From contig NC_092678.1 in assembly GCF_964355755.1 (NCBI RefSeq), forward strand, positions 16,466,922-16,530,921: DNA of 64,000 nt, read 5' to 3'. The first letter of the stretch is position 1. Every line of letters starts with the position of its first letter. This document shows, piece by piece, positions 36,656-45,343 of the stretch. A model generated the notes under the pieces. It had not been told where the DNA came from and made no database searches. It saw only the letters and a program-made list of their open reading frames with translations. Origin of the DNA: Antedon mediterranea. Lineage: Eukaryota > Echinodermata > Crinoidea > Comatulida > Antedonidae. Both the position numbers and the translations under genes were made by a program.

Positions 36656-39600
36656 TACAAAGGGGGGGGGGGAGGGTAAGTATAATCTGTAATACAGTGT
36701 AATATATGTATAACATGTGACACTTGCATAAGCCTACCCTAACTTTAACCATAGCATAGTACAGACGACATGTGAAACATGTGGCAATATATTTATAGAA
36801 TTGGCCTATACTGGACAGATTTTAGAAACTACTAAAACTGAGATATTATGAATGAAATTCAATCCATTGAATGTTTTAAACGTAAAGGCAATCATTCTTT
36901 TTTAAACGTTCTTATTATCAAATTTTAACGAATTTAAATGTATGGTTTAGATGCATTAATAAGAATATACAGTTCATCTCCTTTGGATGAGTAAAAAAAA
37001 TAGATAGATGTACGTTGAGAGAGACATACCCGTTAGCTGTATCTATCTCAATTGCATATGGATTTCCTAATCCTGTGTCAAACAGAACTGTTCTGCTTGT
37101 TCCATCCAGATTGATAACTTCAATTCGGTCTTCGCCATAATCTGTCCAATAAAGTTTTTTTCCATCTCCATCAACGGCTAAATCAAGCACATCTTAAATA
37201 ATGATGACAATTAAACAATTACTGCAATCCCAACCTATGAAATTTACTTTATATGCTAAAGACTAAAACTGTTTTAACCCATTTCAAATGATGCTCAACC
37301 GACTACTAGGGTTATGTATTATATTATACTAAACTTTAGCACGACGACGAAAACGTTTACTTTGACGGTGACGTCAAACTACTCATTTGCATAACAGTGT
37401 AGTTCATAATTCAGCGAACAGTTGCGTTTTAACGTACTTGTTTGTAAATTTGCTTTGAACGTAACGCATACCAAGCTAGCTAGGCATTTGAACTTGCATA
37501 ATTAGCTGAGAAATAGCATAGCGATGAACAAATTTTATTTTTTGACTTAATTATAAACATGACTTTAAATTTACCATGTCGTTTTTTTAATTATTCTGCA
37601 GAAAAGTAATGATCTTCCATGTTTCGATACCTTTGGTTAACGTTTTTCACGTCGGTATTTTTCAGAAATAAGGTTATCGACGCAATTAACTATATTTTTT
37701 CTTAATGCTTGCTCACGTAGACAGAAAAAAGTATGTTTATATAATCATATATAAATGAATAAAAATACTTTAAGATGAGGGCGTATCAATTTGATCTCTG
37801 GTGCGCGTGCGTACAACTGAGGACTAGTGTTGTTCCGCCGTACCACGCCGAGAATGTTAAATAGTTGCTATCCAATCGAGTTCGAACAATACCATGAAAG
37901 CCCCAGTGGTCTAATGGTTAGGACATCTGCATATCAAGCAGGCGGTCCGAGTTCGAGTCTCAGTTGGGGCGACTTTTTCTTTATTCTCACAAATTTCCTC
38001 ATCTTTATCGTTTCAAATTAATTAATTAAATTTCAGTATATCACCGGGTGGTTTAGAATTAATGTTCTTGGCCTGATTTGTTTATATATATAAAAGTATC
38101 TCTTCGGAGATCCCGCCTCGTGAATAAAAATACTGTAAGATGAGGGCGTATCAATTTGATCTCTGTTGCGCGTGCGTACAACTGAGGACTAGTGCTATTC
38201 CGCAGTACCGCGCCGAGAATGTTAAAGAGTCGCTATCCAATCGAGTTCGAACAATACCATGAAAGCCCCAGTGGTCTAATGGTTAGGACATCTGCATATC
38301 AACCAGGCGGTCCGAGTTCGAGTCTCGGTTGGGGCTTTTTCTCATTCTCACAGATTTCCTCATCTTTATCGTTTCAAATTAATTAATTAAATTTCAGTAT
38401 ATCACCGGGCGGTTTCGAATTAATATTCATTGCCTAATGTGTTTATATATATAAAAAGTATCTCTTATATATAATTTAAGGCGTATCTTGAAAAAGCAAG
38501 GCAGTATAATAATTGATCCGTACGATATTATTTTTAAATGAAAAGGTGGACATTTTAATGAGGGGAACATTATAATTAGAAGTTAGTGCGTTCGGTAGGT
38601 CTAAACAAAATTTCTTTTATAATTATTGTAGTTCAACAAAGGCCGATACTATTTTAGATTATAAATTTCAAGAATCTCTTTTGCAGATTTATGTACTAAC
38701 AAGTTATAGTGGGATTCCTTAGATATTAGTGAGTGACATTGCAAGAGATAGCTTGGGTTTTACAAGAACATTGATCCTATTGCAGTAAAGTAGTAATTAG
38801 ATTTCGTGGCAATTTATTTAAAAATAATTAGATAATGTCTTTATTTTTAGATATATTGATTGTATTCCATGTTGTTTTTAATAGTTACTTTTACTGTTTA
38901 TGTTTATGATATTCATAATAATCTTGTTTCTGTAGGTTTTATTATTAATTATGTTCGGTGTTTTGATTTTGTTTTTGATTTCTAGTATTTATTGATTATA
39001 TTATACCCTTTATTATCCCAGGTTTTTTAGTTCTTGTATGCAGAGGAGGAAACGACAAAAGAAAGATTTTTTTTGCGAAAGCGGGAAATAAAAGATTTTC
39101 CTATACAAATTATAAATATGCTGTAAAATGGTTTAATTTCTGCTACGCATTTGGACGAGGCGCTATCTTTCCTAACCTTTACATCTGTTATCAACGCTTA
39201 CAGAAATCTTTAGATTCAGAAATCCTAAATCCGATCGATCCCGTTATCTACAATTTCTGAAAAATCAGACGAATTGATAAATGGTGCTTATACTATAACA
39301 TCCTTTGCAAAAAGAGGTTAAACGTAAATGTCCTAACGACATTATGTTACTTTAGTAGCCTCAAACATTTAATTATGATTATTAATTAGGCCTAAACAAC
39401 AGCGTTTAGTTCAACAACGTTTGGTTCAACCTTGAAATAGTTCTGAAGAGTTGGTCTATTTGGACTACATGATGATGATGATGATGATACACTTTCTACC
39501 AAATAATTAGGCATATTCTTAAAAAGTAAATTAACATAACAAAAATACATTTCTTTTGCATACACTGTTAGAATTAAAAGTTAATGAAATTCAAACAAAT

Positions 39601-42351
39601 GCTCTAAAAATACATGATGCTTATTTTTCCTAATAAAATATGTAAAAATGAATAGAATATTACTAGCAGTTGATCCCAAAGACACAAACACTTCATGTTG
39701 GCTAGTGACAAGTGAAAACCGTTCAATGGTGTCCTTGGTTACATCAGACCAATACAGTGTTGATCTGCTAATGTCATAATCGAGAGAGATAGGTTGGGTT
39801 AATCCGACATTAATAACTGCTTCAAAAATTAAACTTGCGTTGTCACTGGAACTAATGTTGGTCATATATATTCCAGGAGGCCCCAAGGAATTCACCACAA
39901 ACATAACATCACCTGTATTATTAAAATATATAAAAAAAATGTTTACTTGAATATAGCACCTAAATAAACAATAAGAATAATAATATACATTTACACACTA
40001 ATTATTATTCTATGAAACATTAATTATTGGGATAAAATTCTTTGCTGAATCATAAATAAATGCATGCGCAAATCAAATACAATACCTATGCACAAAAACA
40101 AAAGCGATTTTGCAAAGTTCCTAAGGACTAAATCTACTTCAAGAGGCGACTTAAATGTACCTAAAGTAACATTGGGATGATGTTTCCCTCGTTCTTGTTG
40201 TTTTAAACGAGTCTTTCAATTCCTTTAAATTTAAATTTTAAAAATATATTGTATAGTATTTTTTTTATTGAATGTTATATTGTATAGAGTTAAGTATAAT
40301 AGATGTTTATATTATTTAATTGCCTCCGGATACTAGTTGGCCTGCGGATTCAGCTAGAAGGGTTACCCTCTCTAACTAAAGTGAAAATATATAAATAAAA
40401 GGAAAAACATCAAGGCCGATCTCTAGGAAATTATTAAAAGCATTCACTCCACAGTTATATTATCAGATTTCTTGTAACCATTGTTCAGTCCCACTATCAC
40501 AATATTAAAACAAAAAGCCACTCCGAGAGTGCATATCTCCGGCTACTGTAAAAATCTCCTACATAAGATTATGTAAATACATAATATAAAAATAACGCTT
40601 AAAAAAGAAGGACGTTTCGACTCTATCGTGGTCATTATCAAGTCCAATGAATAAAATTTAAAACAACAACTAATTAAATAGCACAAGCCAAGGGTCAAAG
40701 TTTAAATAACAAAAGACCTATTGTCTAACATCCTGTTAAATGAAAAGCTTAGCTTTTACAGAGTCACTTTGTTTATTCAGACTAGGTTTTAATTGTCTGA
40801 AATACAACATTTCTTAGATAAGGCAGTCAAATTTGTTTTTGCATTTTCTAAGTATACTAAAACATGAATTAATTTTGCTGTCATAACGTGATTGTTAATC
40901 CAAGTGTTTTAGTATACTTAGAAAATGCAAAAACAAATTCATTCATTGGACTTGATAATGAACACATGATGGAGTCGAAACGTCGTTCTTTTCTGAGCGT
41001 TATTTTTATATTATGTATTTACAATAAACGTACCCTCATTCATAAGATTATGAGAATGGGAATATATGTGTGTGTGTCTTAATGCTGGGCGTGATTTAGT
41101 CTAATTTCACTACAAGCATGTGTATGCGAATTTGGTGTAATAGTTATGTAACAAGCCTTTCAACTAGTATCAGTTGACTAACAATAGAACAGCATCGCCA
41201 AAAACAAACGGGTGAATTTTAAAAGAAATAAGTTTTTTTTAAATTACTCGTATAAAAAACACAAATTATGTTTAAAGTTAAAATCAAAAATTATAACTCT
41301 TGCCTCTTGTACAAAAAAGAAGTTTTTTGGACAAGTAGTTCGTGAGAAAATGCAATTTCAGTTTACTTGTAACTTTAAAACTGCTTTTGACAAATTCTGT
41401 CCTATCTTTTAACACTAGCAGGTCTGAAAAGTATACTGAAAAGTGGTCCAGAATTGGGACCGTGGTCCCAAAATTTAATGGAATGGTCCTTGACCACATA
41501 TCTATCTGTATTTCCATATTGGTAAAGATCTTGTAATTACTTTTTTAGTAATACAGGTAACCTCCTTGGCGGAGGTAAAAAATAACTCTAGTTACGCCTT
41601 AAGTGTCTTTCACACTTGAAAATTACCTCTCAATATTTCGTTTTCACGACGAGCCTTGTGGTAGATGTAACTGCTTCAGGAAAAAATATTTAATATCATA
41701 ATAGTTACCGATATATTTGTTTAATTAACCGTCATCAGTGTGTGAACGAATAACAAGAACAAGGACATTTTAAGTTCAATGTTGTAAATAAATTGTGATT
41801 ATTAAAAATGTTTAATAATGTTATAATATTCAATTCCGGAAAACATTGTTTAAAATAATAACAGTAACGAAGTAATTCATATTAAATTCGTACAATACAC
41901 AGTAACCTACTTTGAAGAGCATAAACATCAAGGTTATTTAGACCAAACGTCTTTGAATTAACTTTTTAAAATTCTTAAAAAGTGTAGGTCCTATTATAGC
42001 AAAATATAAGGGAATAATGAAAAAAACGAGGTAATACGGAATACAAAGATTTAAAAATGTTATTGATGAAGTTTATCAAATTGTGATGACATTAAGAATT
42101 AACAATAATGTGATAAATGATTGTGATTTTTTGTGATGACATGAAAGATAATAATGAATGTGAATAAAAGTGGTGTTTACGCCACAAAAGAGAACAAAAA
42201 ATCACATCACATTTCTTCCTAAGGAAGCAGTTAGTCGGAGATACCCTTTACATTTACAGCATTGGTAAATACTAAAATATATTATTAACATACCTTTATT
42301 TAAGTGTAGAAGTACAGAAAGAAAAAAAGAGACGAATTTCAAACAGGCCAT
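22195..42351 (-). CDS. Gene B: secreted YWTD beta-propeller / C-type lectin protein, complete
   Basis: Seventeen exons: 42294-42351, 39664-39912, 37030-37192, 33716-33840, 31925-32170, 30701-30846, 29631-29699, 29188-29302, 27954-28635, 26925-27114, 26023-26227, 25366-25577, 24966-25188, 24383-24571, 23256-23408, 22612-22815, 22195-22253. All borders are GT-AG, phases agree throughout, and the sum is 3,288 bases (1,095 residues and stop). Approximate layout: signal peptide 1-19, YWTD propeller 20-281, unrecognised beta-rich region 281-681, linker 682-749, C-type lectin 750-894, Cys-bearing tail 895-1095. There is no membrane segment, so I infer a secreted, perhaps carbohydrate- or ligand-binding protein. 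The order propeller then lectin matches no family I can name. The introns carry several insertions absent from copy A. The protein could differ if extra small exons exist. Confidence 0.85.
23607..24262. repeat. Rearranged tRNA-like unit with embedded Penelope-type terminus and TA tract (gene B intron 14)
   Basis: From 23,607 the 3' part of the 366-bp tRNA-like unit appears inverted, followed by a (TA)n tract of about 60 bases (23,737-23,796), then a Penelope-type terminal fragment (23,797-23,950), a second inverted unit piece, and finally a forward unit with a tRNA-like element. Copy C lacks this insertion. Confidence 0.65.
24079..24150 (+). tRNA. tRNA-like element, loop ATATAAA
   Basis: It folds as a cloverleaf: acceptor GCCCCAG/TTGGGGC, D-arm GTCT...GGAC, anticodon stem TCTGC/GCAGG, T-arm CCGAG TTCGAGT CTCGG, discriminator G. 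The anticodon by position is ATA. A TTTTT run follows at once, as at a polymerase III stop. It resembles tRNA-Glu in the D-arm. It is part of a repeated unit and may be a tRNA-derived repeat and not a working tRNA. Confidence 0.4.
24966..26227 (-). other. Gene B exons 11-13: linker and C-type lectin domain
   Basis: Exon 11 encodes a 68-residue segment ending in a Gly run. Exons 12-13 form one lectin-like domain with six cysteines in long-form spacing: DLCRSGY, ETCYKV, KAACEAD, TEDCGAA, IMDCTAI, AICEY. The WIGL core is present, and GDWDIMDC stands in the usual WND position. The calcium and sugar-binding EPN/QPD triplet is absent; the corresponding loop reads WLPNRPG. So the fold is clear but classical mannose or galactose binding is doubtful. 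The 223- and 212-base exons are identical in length in gene C. Confidence 0.85.
26236..26660. repeat. Partial duplication inside gene B intron 10
   Basis: This block repeats 26,661-26,930 (phrases AACACCTAACATACTTAAAA, CACTGGCCATCCACC), including the exon 10 donor ACTTAC and the next few exon bases (complement strand). Copies A and C have it once. A second, decoy donor therefore lies about 280 bases downstream of the true one in B. An unrelated 130-base piece sits inside the duplicate. Confidence 0.7.
26925..30846 (-). other. Gene B exons 6-10: large extracellular region of unknown family
   Basis: About 400 residues, mostly in the 682-base exon 9. The sequence alternates hydrophobic residues in a beta-sandwich-like way, has several N-glycosylation sites (NVT, NKT, NGS), many Asp/Glu, and few Cys. 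Phrases such as [25 protein letters not shown] and [10 protein letters not shown] recall repeated Ig-like or CARDB-like folds, but I cannot name a family. Exon 9 has the same length (682) in all three copies. Confidence 0.6.
28936..29040 (-). mobile_element. Penelope-type terminal fragment next to a TA tract
   Basis: Contains AATCCAAAGGCAAATTACTG and GTGGGTATCAGTGGCTGGAT, as at 35,375 and 55,070, and starts directly after a short TA run. It lies in gene B intron 8 and is absent from A and C. Confidence 0.65.
31283..31390 (+). other. Exon-like fragment with CxxC motif in gene B intron 5
   Basis: A pyrimidine-rich CATTTTTTTGCAG acceptor precedes an open frame with [19 protein letters not shown] and [12 protein letters not shown]. 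The Cys-x-x-Cys ending resembles half a zinc ribbon seen in some transposon-related proteins. It runs opposite to gene B. Copy A shows only scraps of it. It may be debris of an unknown element. Confidence 0.25.
33193..33408 (+). mobile_element. Non-LTR retrotransposon 3' end with ATCTTGT tail
   Basis: Copy A reads continuously where B has this AT-rich insert. It ends GACAATAAAGTTATCTTGTA followed by TCTTGTAT, the short repeat tail typical of some L2/CR1/RTE-like elements. No coding part is present. Confidence 0.45.
34254..34700. mobile_element. Possible hAT-type element end in gene B intron 3
   Basis: The B-specific insertion begins CAGGAGCGGATGTAGGATTT and then AGAGGGGGCCCC, which looks like a hAT terminal repeat. 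The opposite end was not found. The following 400 bases are more GC-rich than their surroundings and have no frame. Confidence 0.35.
35216..35252 (+). ncRNA. Hammerhead-ribozyme-like core in the Penelope terminus
   Basis: CTGATGA is followed by GGGCAA GTG TTGCCC (stem II, six pairs, after one extra A) and GAAA, then GC-TCT-GC as a two-pair stem III and TA. This is the order of a minimal hammerhead. The extra A before stem II and a weak stem I make activity uncertain. Penelope-like elements are known to carry hammerheads in their terminal repeats. The opposite-strand copy near 35,500-35,530 has a damaged stem II. Confidence 0.45.
35756..36620 (-). pseudogene. Penelope-like element: reverse-transcriptase C-terminus and GIY-YIG endonuclease
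   Basis: The frame begins with [19 protein letters not shown] and then a Tyr/Lys-rich linker. The GIY-YIG nuclease starts [20 protein letters not shown], continues [12 protein letters not shown], and has the ENHWELLL helix with the expected Glu. A frameshift sits in a run of A near 36,005 (nine As where the frame needs fewer). The reverse-transcriptase palm is missing. The endonuclease would nick the target DNA for priming. Confidence 0.8.
36623..36672. repeat. TA microsatellite and G run
   Basis: Alternating TA followed by a run of about ten G; it marks the truncated 5' border of the Penelope-like element. Confidence 0.8.
37900..37971 (+). tRNA. tRNA-like element, positional anticodon ATC
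   Basis: Full cloverleaf with loop ATATCAA; one mismatch in the T stem (CCGAG/CTCAG). It is followed by ACTTTTTC, a polymerase III-type stop. Positional anticodon AUC would read GAU (Asp), an anticodon not normally used, which argues for a tRNA-derived repeat. Confidence 0.4.
38265..38335 (+). pseudogene. tRNA-like element, anticodon stem damaged
   Basis: As the preceding unit, but ATATCAACCAGG breaks the first pair of the anticodon stem. The T-arm is perfect and TTTTT follows directly. Confidence 0.4.
39471..39491. repeat. GAT microsatellite
   Basis: Seven GAT units in gene B intron 1 side sequence; copy A lacks it. Confidence 0.9.
40511..41585. mobile_element. Foldback element in gene B intron 1
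   Basis: Absent from copy A, which reads straight through at 12,845. Two nested inverted pairs are visible: 40,560-40,655 with 40,940-41,030 (shared GTCGAAACGTC and GCGTTATTTTTATATTATGT), and 40,830-40,865 with 40,905-40,940 (TTAGTATACTTAGAAAATGC). The left arm is split by about 170 unpaired bases. The outer borders read CCACTCCGAGAGTGCATATC and CCTCCTTGGCGGAGG. The phrase TTGATAATGA ... GTCGAAACGTC resembles Penelope terminal motifs but is not a canonical hammerhead. Confidence 0.6.
42294..42351 (-). CDS. Gene B exon 1, signal peptide
   Basis: Starts with ATG at 42,351 and encodes [19 protein letters not shown], then a GTATGT donor. The hydrophobic core and following Gly fit a cleavable secretion signal. 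Sequence upstream is conserved with copy A as far as about 42,465, including an AG-ending TTTATTAACAG that could be a 5' UTR acceptor. Confidence 0.75.
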
Positions 42352-42746
42352 TTTTTTAAACACCTAACTTCACAGTCTGTTAATAAACAATGTTCAATTA
42401 CGTCGTCAAAAACGAATATGCTGTATATCACACGGTCGCAATATTATAACTAACGCTATCTTGTTGCGATTTGTTTAATAATAACGCTATATTATTCTAA
42501 TTAATTTAATACATATTTAAGACTGACAATAATATACTTTATATTCACATAAACACAATAAAATTACTTTTAAGACAAGATTTTATTTTATATTATTTTT
42601 ATTTAATATATATAGATACATACAGACCATTCATATTGCTTTTCATGAAAATCGCTATATCGGTGACGTCATAAAAAAATTATAATAGTCTTTCTTTCAT
42701 TATCTTCGTGGAAGGAAATGTTTTGCCAAGAGTTAATTTTTATGGC

Positions 42747-43200
42747 GTTCACTCGACTCGGATGCATCTTCAACTTTTTTAGCCATGACAGTTTTTATAA
42801 AAAATAAAATGTGTACGTGCATGTATGTGTGCATAATAGGAAAATAACAATGAGTTATGAATTTATTGTTATTTATTTCTAGGTTAAAATAGCAATAACG
42901 CATTAATTTCATATTGGCGGACTAATTAGGTACTTTATATGCACATAAACACAACATAATTGTACTTTTGATGTTCACTTGACTCGGATGAATATTTAAC
43001 TTTATTTAGCCACAACAGTTTTTATAAATAATAAAATATGTACGCGCATGAAACGGGAGAATAATAGGAAAATAACAATGAGTTATGAATTTATTTTGTA
43101 TTCATTTCTAGGTAAAAAATAGCAATAACGCTAGTATTAAAATTAATTTATATTGTCGGACTAATTTAAAAGTGCTTTATATGCACATAAACACAACACA
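42747..43200. repeat. 226-bp tandem duplication
   Basis: Two diverged copies start GTTCACTCGACTCGGATG and GTTCACTTGACTCGGATG and both continue through AGGAAAATAACAATGAGTTA and TTATATGCACATAAACACAA. Confidence 0.75.
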
Positions 43201-43320
43201 ATTGTACTTGTATTTGATAACACAAACAAGTAAACTTTATAGTATTTTATTGTCTTCAAAAAATACAGAATCAATAACTTAATAAACTTACATTACTGGA
43301 TAAGTTTAGAGCTTATTTAT

Positions 43321-43677
43321 TAAAGACGTATTGTCTCCCGAAAAAAAAATTCTTATAAAATTTTTTGTTGAATATTCCATTTTAATGTCACAATAGTTAT
43401 TCACTTTGACCAAAAATTGGAGCAAAACAAAAATTATTTACTTTAAAAAAAAATGTAATTTAAAGCCAATAAAAAATGGTCAAATTGGCTGCCAGCCAAT
43501 TTATGGTTGAATTTAACCATTTATTTTGTCATTTTATTAGTGAAAACATTACTTTTTGGTTTTTTTTTCTAGTACGAAAATGATCAACTTTATTGAAACT
43601 ACACAATAACCTATTCAAAGTCTGATTTAATTAATCTTCAGATCATTTTTCATGTTTTTGAGGGACAACAAATCGTT
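43321..43677. mobile_element. TTAA-flanked MITE, spacer copy 2
   Basis: Left end TAAAGACGTATTGTCTCCC, right end GAGGGACAACAAATCGTTAA; same family as at 19,775. Interior contains CCATTTTAATGTCACA as in the other copies. Confidence 0.5.
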
Positions 43678-43919
43678 AAGCAGGCCGCTTTTAACACATT
43701 TTAGAAGACCAACAAAATATCCTACTGTGTATGTAAGCAATTTGAAAATAATTTGCTACGTTAACAAAATTTAATACCAGACTGAATTGAAGGAGTCACG
43801 CGACGACGGCCAATTGCTGGTCAATTATACTTTTAGCATTTTACTCAAAATTTTAGGAGAATGAAAAAAAAACACAAATAAACATATAGATCTAGACTGG
43901 ATTTGATCATTTATGTCGG

Positions 43920-44140
43920 TTTAAAAAAAAAATTGTTGTTGAGTATGCCATTTTAATGTCACATAATAGTTGACAAACTGGATCGAAAAAGATATACATA
44001 TTTTTCTGAATTTTATTAAAAATTATTCGTTTCTTTTGTCCTTTTATAAGTGAAATAATTTTTTTTTTTGAAACTGTAAAATGGCCAATCCAAAGATTTC
44101 ATTACTCTTTTTTTCATGTTTTGGGAGACAATACATCTTT
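43920..44140. mobile_element. TTAA-flanked MITE, spacer copy 3 (left end worn)
   Basis: The right end GGGAGACAATACATCTTTAA and interior phrases match the family; the left end is eroded. Confidence 0.4.
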
Positions 44141-44341
44141 AACAATATCTTTTTTGTACAGATTGTCCCATAAGGCTACAGGATTTTCTTCAACCAGTTT
44201 TGCTTTAGCTTCATTCCATGATATCCACCCTAATGTGTCTTCAGATTGATTTGTGTCGACTCGGAAACTTACTCGAGAAATACAATTTTCGATACCCAGA
44301 TCACTGGCCTGAGATGGTATTTCGAATCGACGCGTCGGCAT
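44141..44341 (-). other. Recurring exon-like frame of unknown identity, spacer
   Basis: The minus frame starts MPTRRFEIPSQASDLGIENC and reaches CISR, directly followed by a donor-like GTAAGT. It also stays open beyond it (WISWNEAKAKLVEENPVALW) until it enters the adjacent MITE. Related sequence occurs in inverted context at 20,030-20,230 and 55,305-55,560. The 55-kb copy keeps MTTRGFEIPTQTIDLGIENC and the donor; the 20-kb copy has stops. I do not recognise it. It could be a first exon of a lost gene or part of a larger element. Confidence 0.35.
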
Positions 44342-44452
44342 TGGTCAAATCATTTGCATTGCACTTGTATACAAACAAAACATTCATATTGATATATTAA
44401 AAATCGATATATCGGTGACATTAATATCTTATTATATTCATAAGCTCTGTCA

Positions 44453-44593
44453 ACACTATCAAACTAGTTTGACAAAGAAATTCTGATGTGTCCAAATATA
44501 GTAGTGATAAGCCCATCATTATAGTAATATGAGATCATCATTTCCATATTTGGGCACATCACTTTTTTTGTCACGTAAAGTTTGTTAGTTTAG
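44453..44593. mobile_element. Short foldback MITE (CACTATCAAACT family), copy 1
   Basis: Imperfect inverted repeats of about 45 bases: CACTATCAAACTAGTTTGAC at the left, and the complement of a GTGATGTGCCCAAATA end at the right. A better preserved copy is at 55,653. Confidence 0.6.
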
Positions 44594-44904
44594 GTTTGTT
44601 ACACTGATAACCATTTCGTTCGAATGTTATGCAATATTATACAATATTAAAAACAATATACTTTAGTAAAAACGATATAATGTAATTACAACTGCAAAAT
44701 ACAGTTCAGAATTTGAAAATACGAATTATTAAATTTCAGTATTGCAAATTTGCCTAAGCCTATATGTTTTTAATCACGTGTAAGTATGTAAATAATTTAT
44801 CTATAAATATTCGTTATTGATATAACTAGATCTAGGGCGTGTCCACATGGCTGGAATACACATTAATTTCAGCGTATACAAACTGGCGACTTCAAATGTA
44901 CGTA

Positions 44905-45050
44905 CCACCGGACTATAATACATTGTCGTTTTCAGAAACAAACAAAAAGACACGATGATTTATGTAGTCAACTAAAATTAGCACCCTGGAAATTTGGCCT
45001 ACTTCCGAAAGAGAAACTTGTCATAAAACGAGTCCAAATTTTTTATTTGA
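44905..45050. repeat. Direct repeat left of the Ty3/Gypsy remnant
   Basis: About 130 bases (ACTATAATACATTGTCGTTT, TAGTCAACTAAAATTAGCAC) recur at 48,835-48,965 directly after the 3' LTR. The element therefore lies inside a duplicated host segment, or the two pieces mark a recombination. Confidence 0.7.
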
Positions 45051-45343
45051 ACTCATACAAACCAAATGTGTGTTTTGTATGTAAGGGCCGTTGAGGGATG
45101 GGGAAGAGGATGGGTACCAAGAGGCACAATTTTTAAATATATTCTTTATCCACTAAGTAGCAAAATATTGTGTCAGGTTTTATAGGCCTATAAATAATAT
45201 ACCACTAAATACAGTAAAACATTTTTGTTTAATACTTTGTTTAAAACTGTCACTCTCATAGTCGTAAGAAATTGTCCAAAGAAATGTAAGTTATTTAAGA
45301 ATAAAGTGCAATATATGGGACAAAACCATCCTGATTAATTCTT

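Larger units (their letters stand above)
37750..38465 (+). repeat. Two tandem tRNA-like units (gene B intron 2)
   Basis: Two units of about 365 bases, each with the same order: 5' module (GATGAGGGCGTATCAATTTG ... GAACAATACC), tRNA-like element, 3' module (CTCATTCTCACAGATTTCC ... GTTCTTTGCCTGATTTG) and a short TA run with an ATCTC-TTCG-GAGAT hairpin. Copy A has only a TA tract at this place (about 10,765), so the pair entered a TA tract after duplication. Confidence 0.8.
31925..39912 (-). other. Gene B exons 2-5: YWTD (LDLR class B) beta-propeller
   Basis: Five YWTD-type motifs are visible: LYWSD (exon 2), LYWTD (exon 3), LYWTD (exon 4), MYWCD and LYWTD (exon 5). They are spaced about 40-45 residues apart and each is followed by an IERF/IEVI/IERA/IEEA-type strand and a Gly-Thr/Leu turn. 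Five to six such blades make the six-bladed propeller known from LDL receptor, LRP and nidogen, where it serves protein binding. No EGF-like module follows it here, which is unusual for LDLR-type propellers. Confidence 0.8.

Noticed and set aside
36625-36752. N-terminal extension of the Penelope-like frame into the TA and G tracts
   Set aside because: The translated Ile-Tyr repeat is microsatellite read-through; the real coding part starts at the SSCHP motif near 36,620.
40310-40385. Block conserved between introns 1 of A and B (about 12,655 and 40,320) as an extra exon
   Set aside because: All frames contain stops, and exon 1 joins exon 2 in phase without it.
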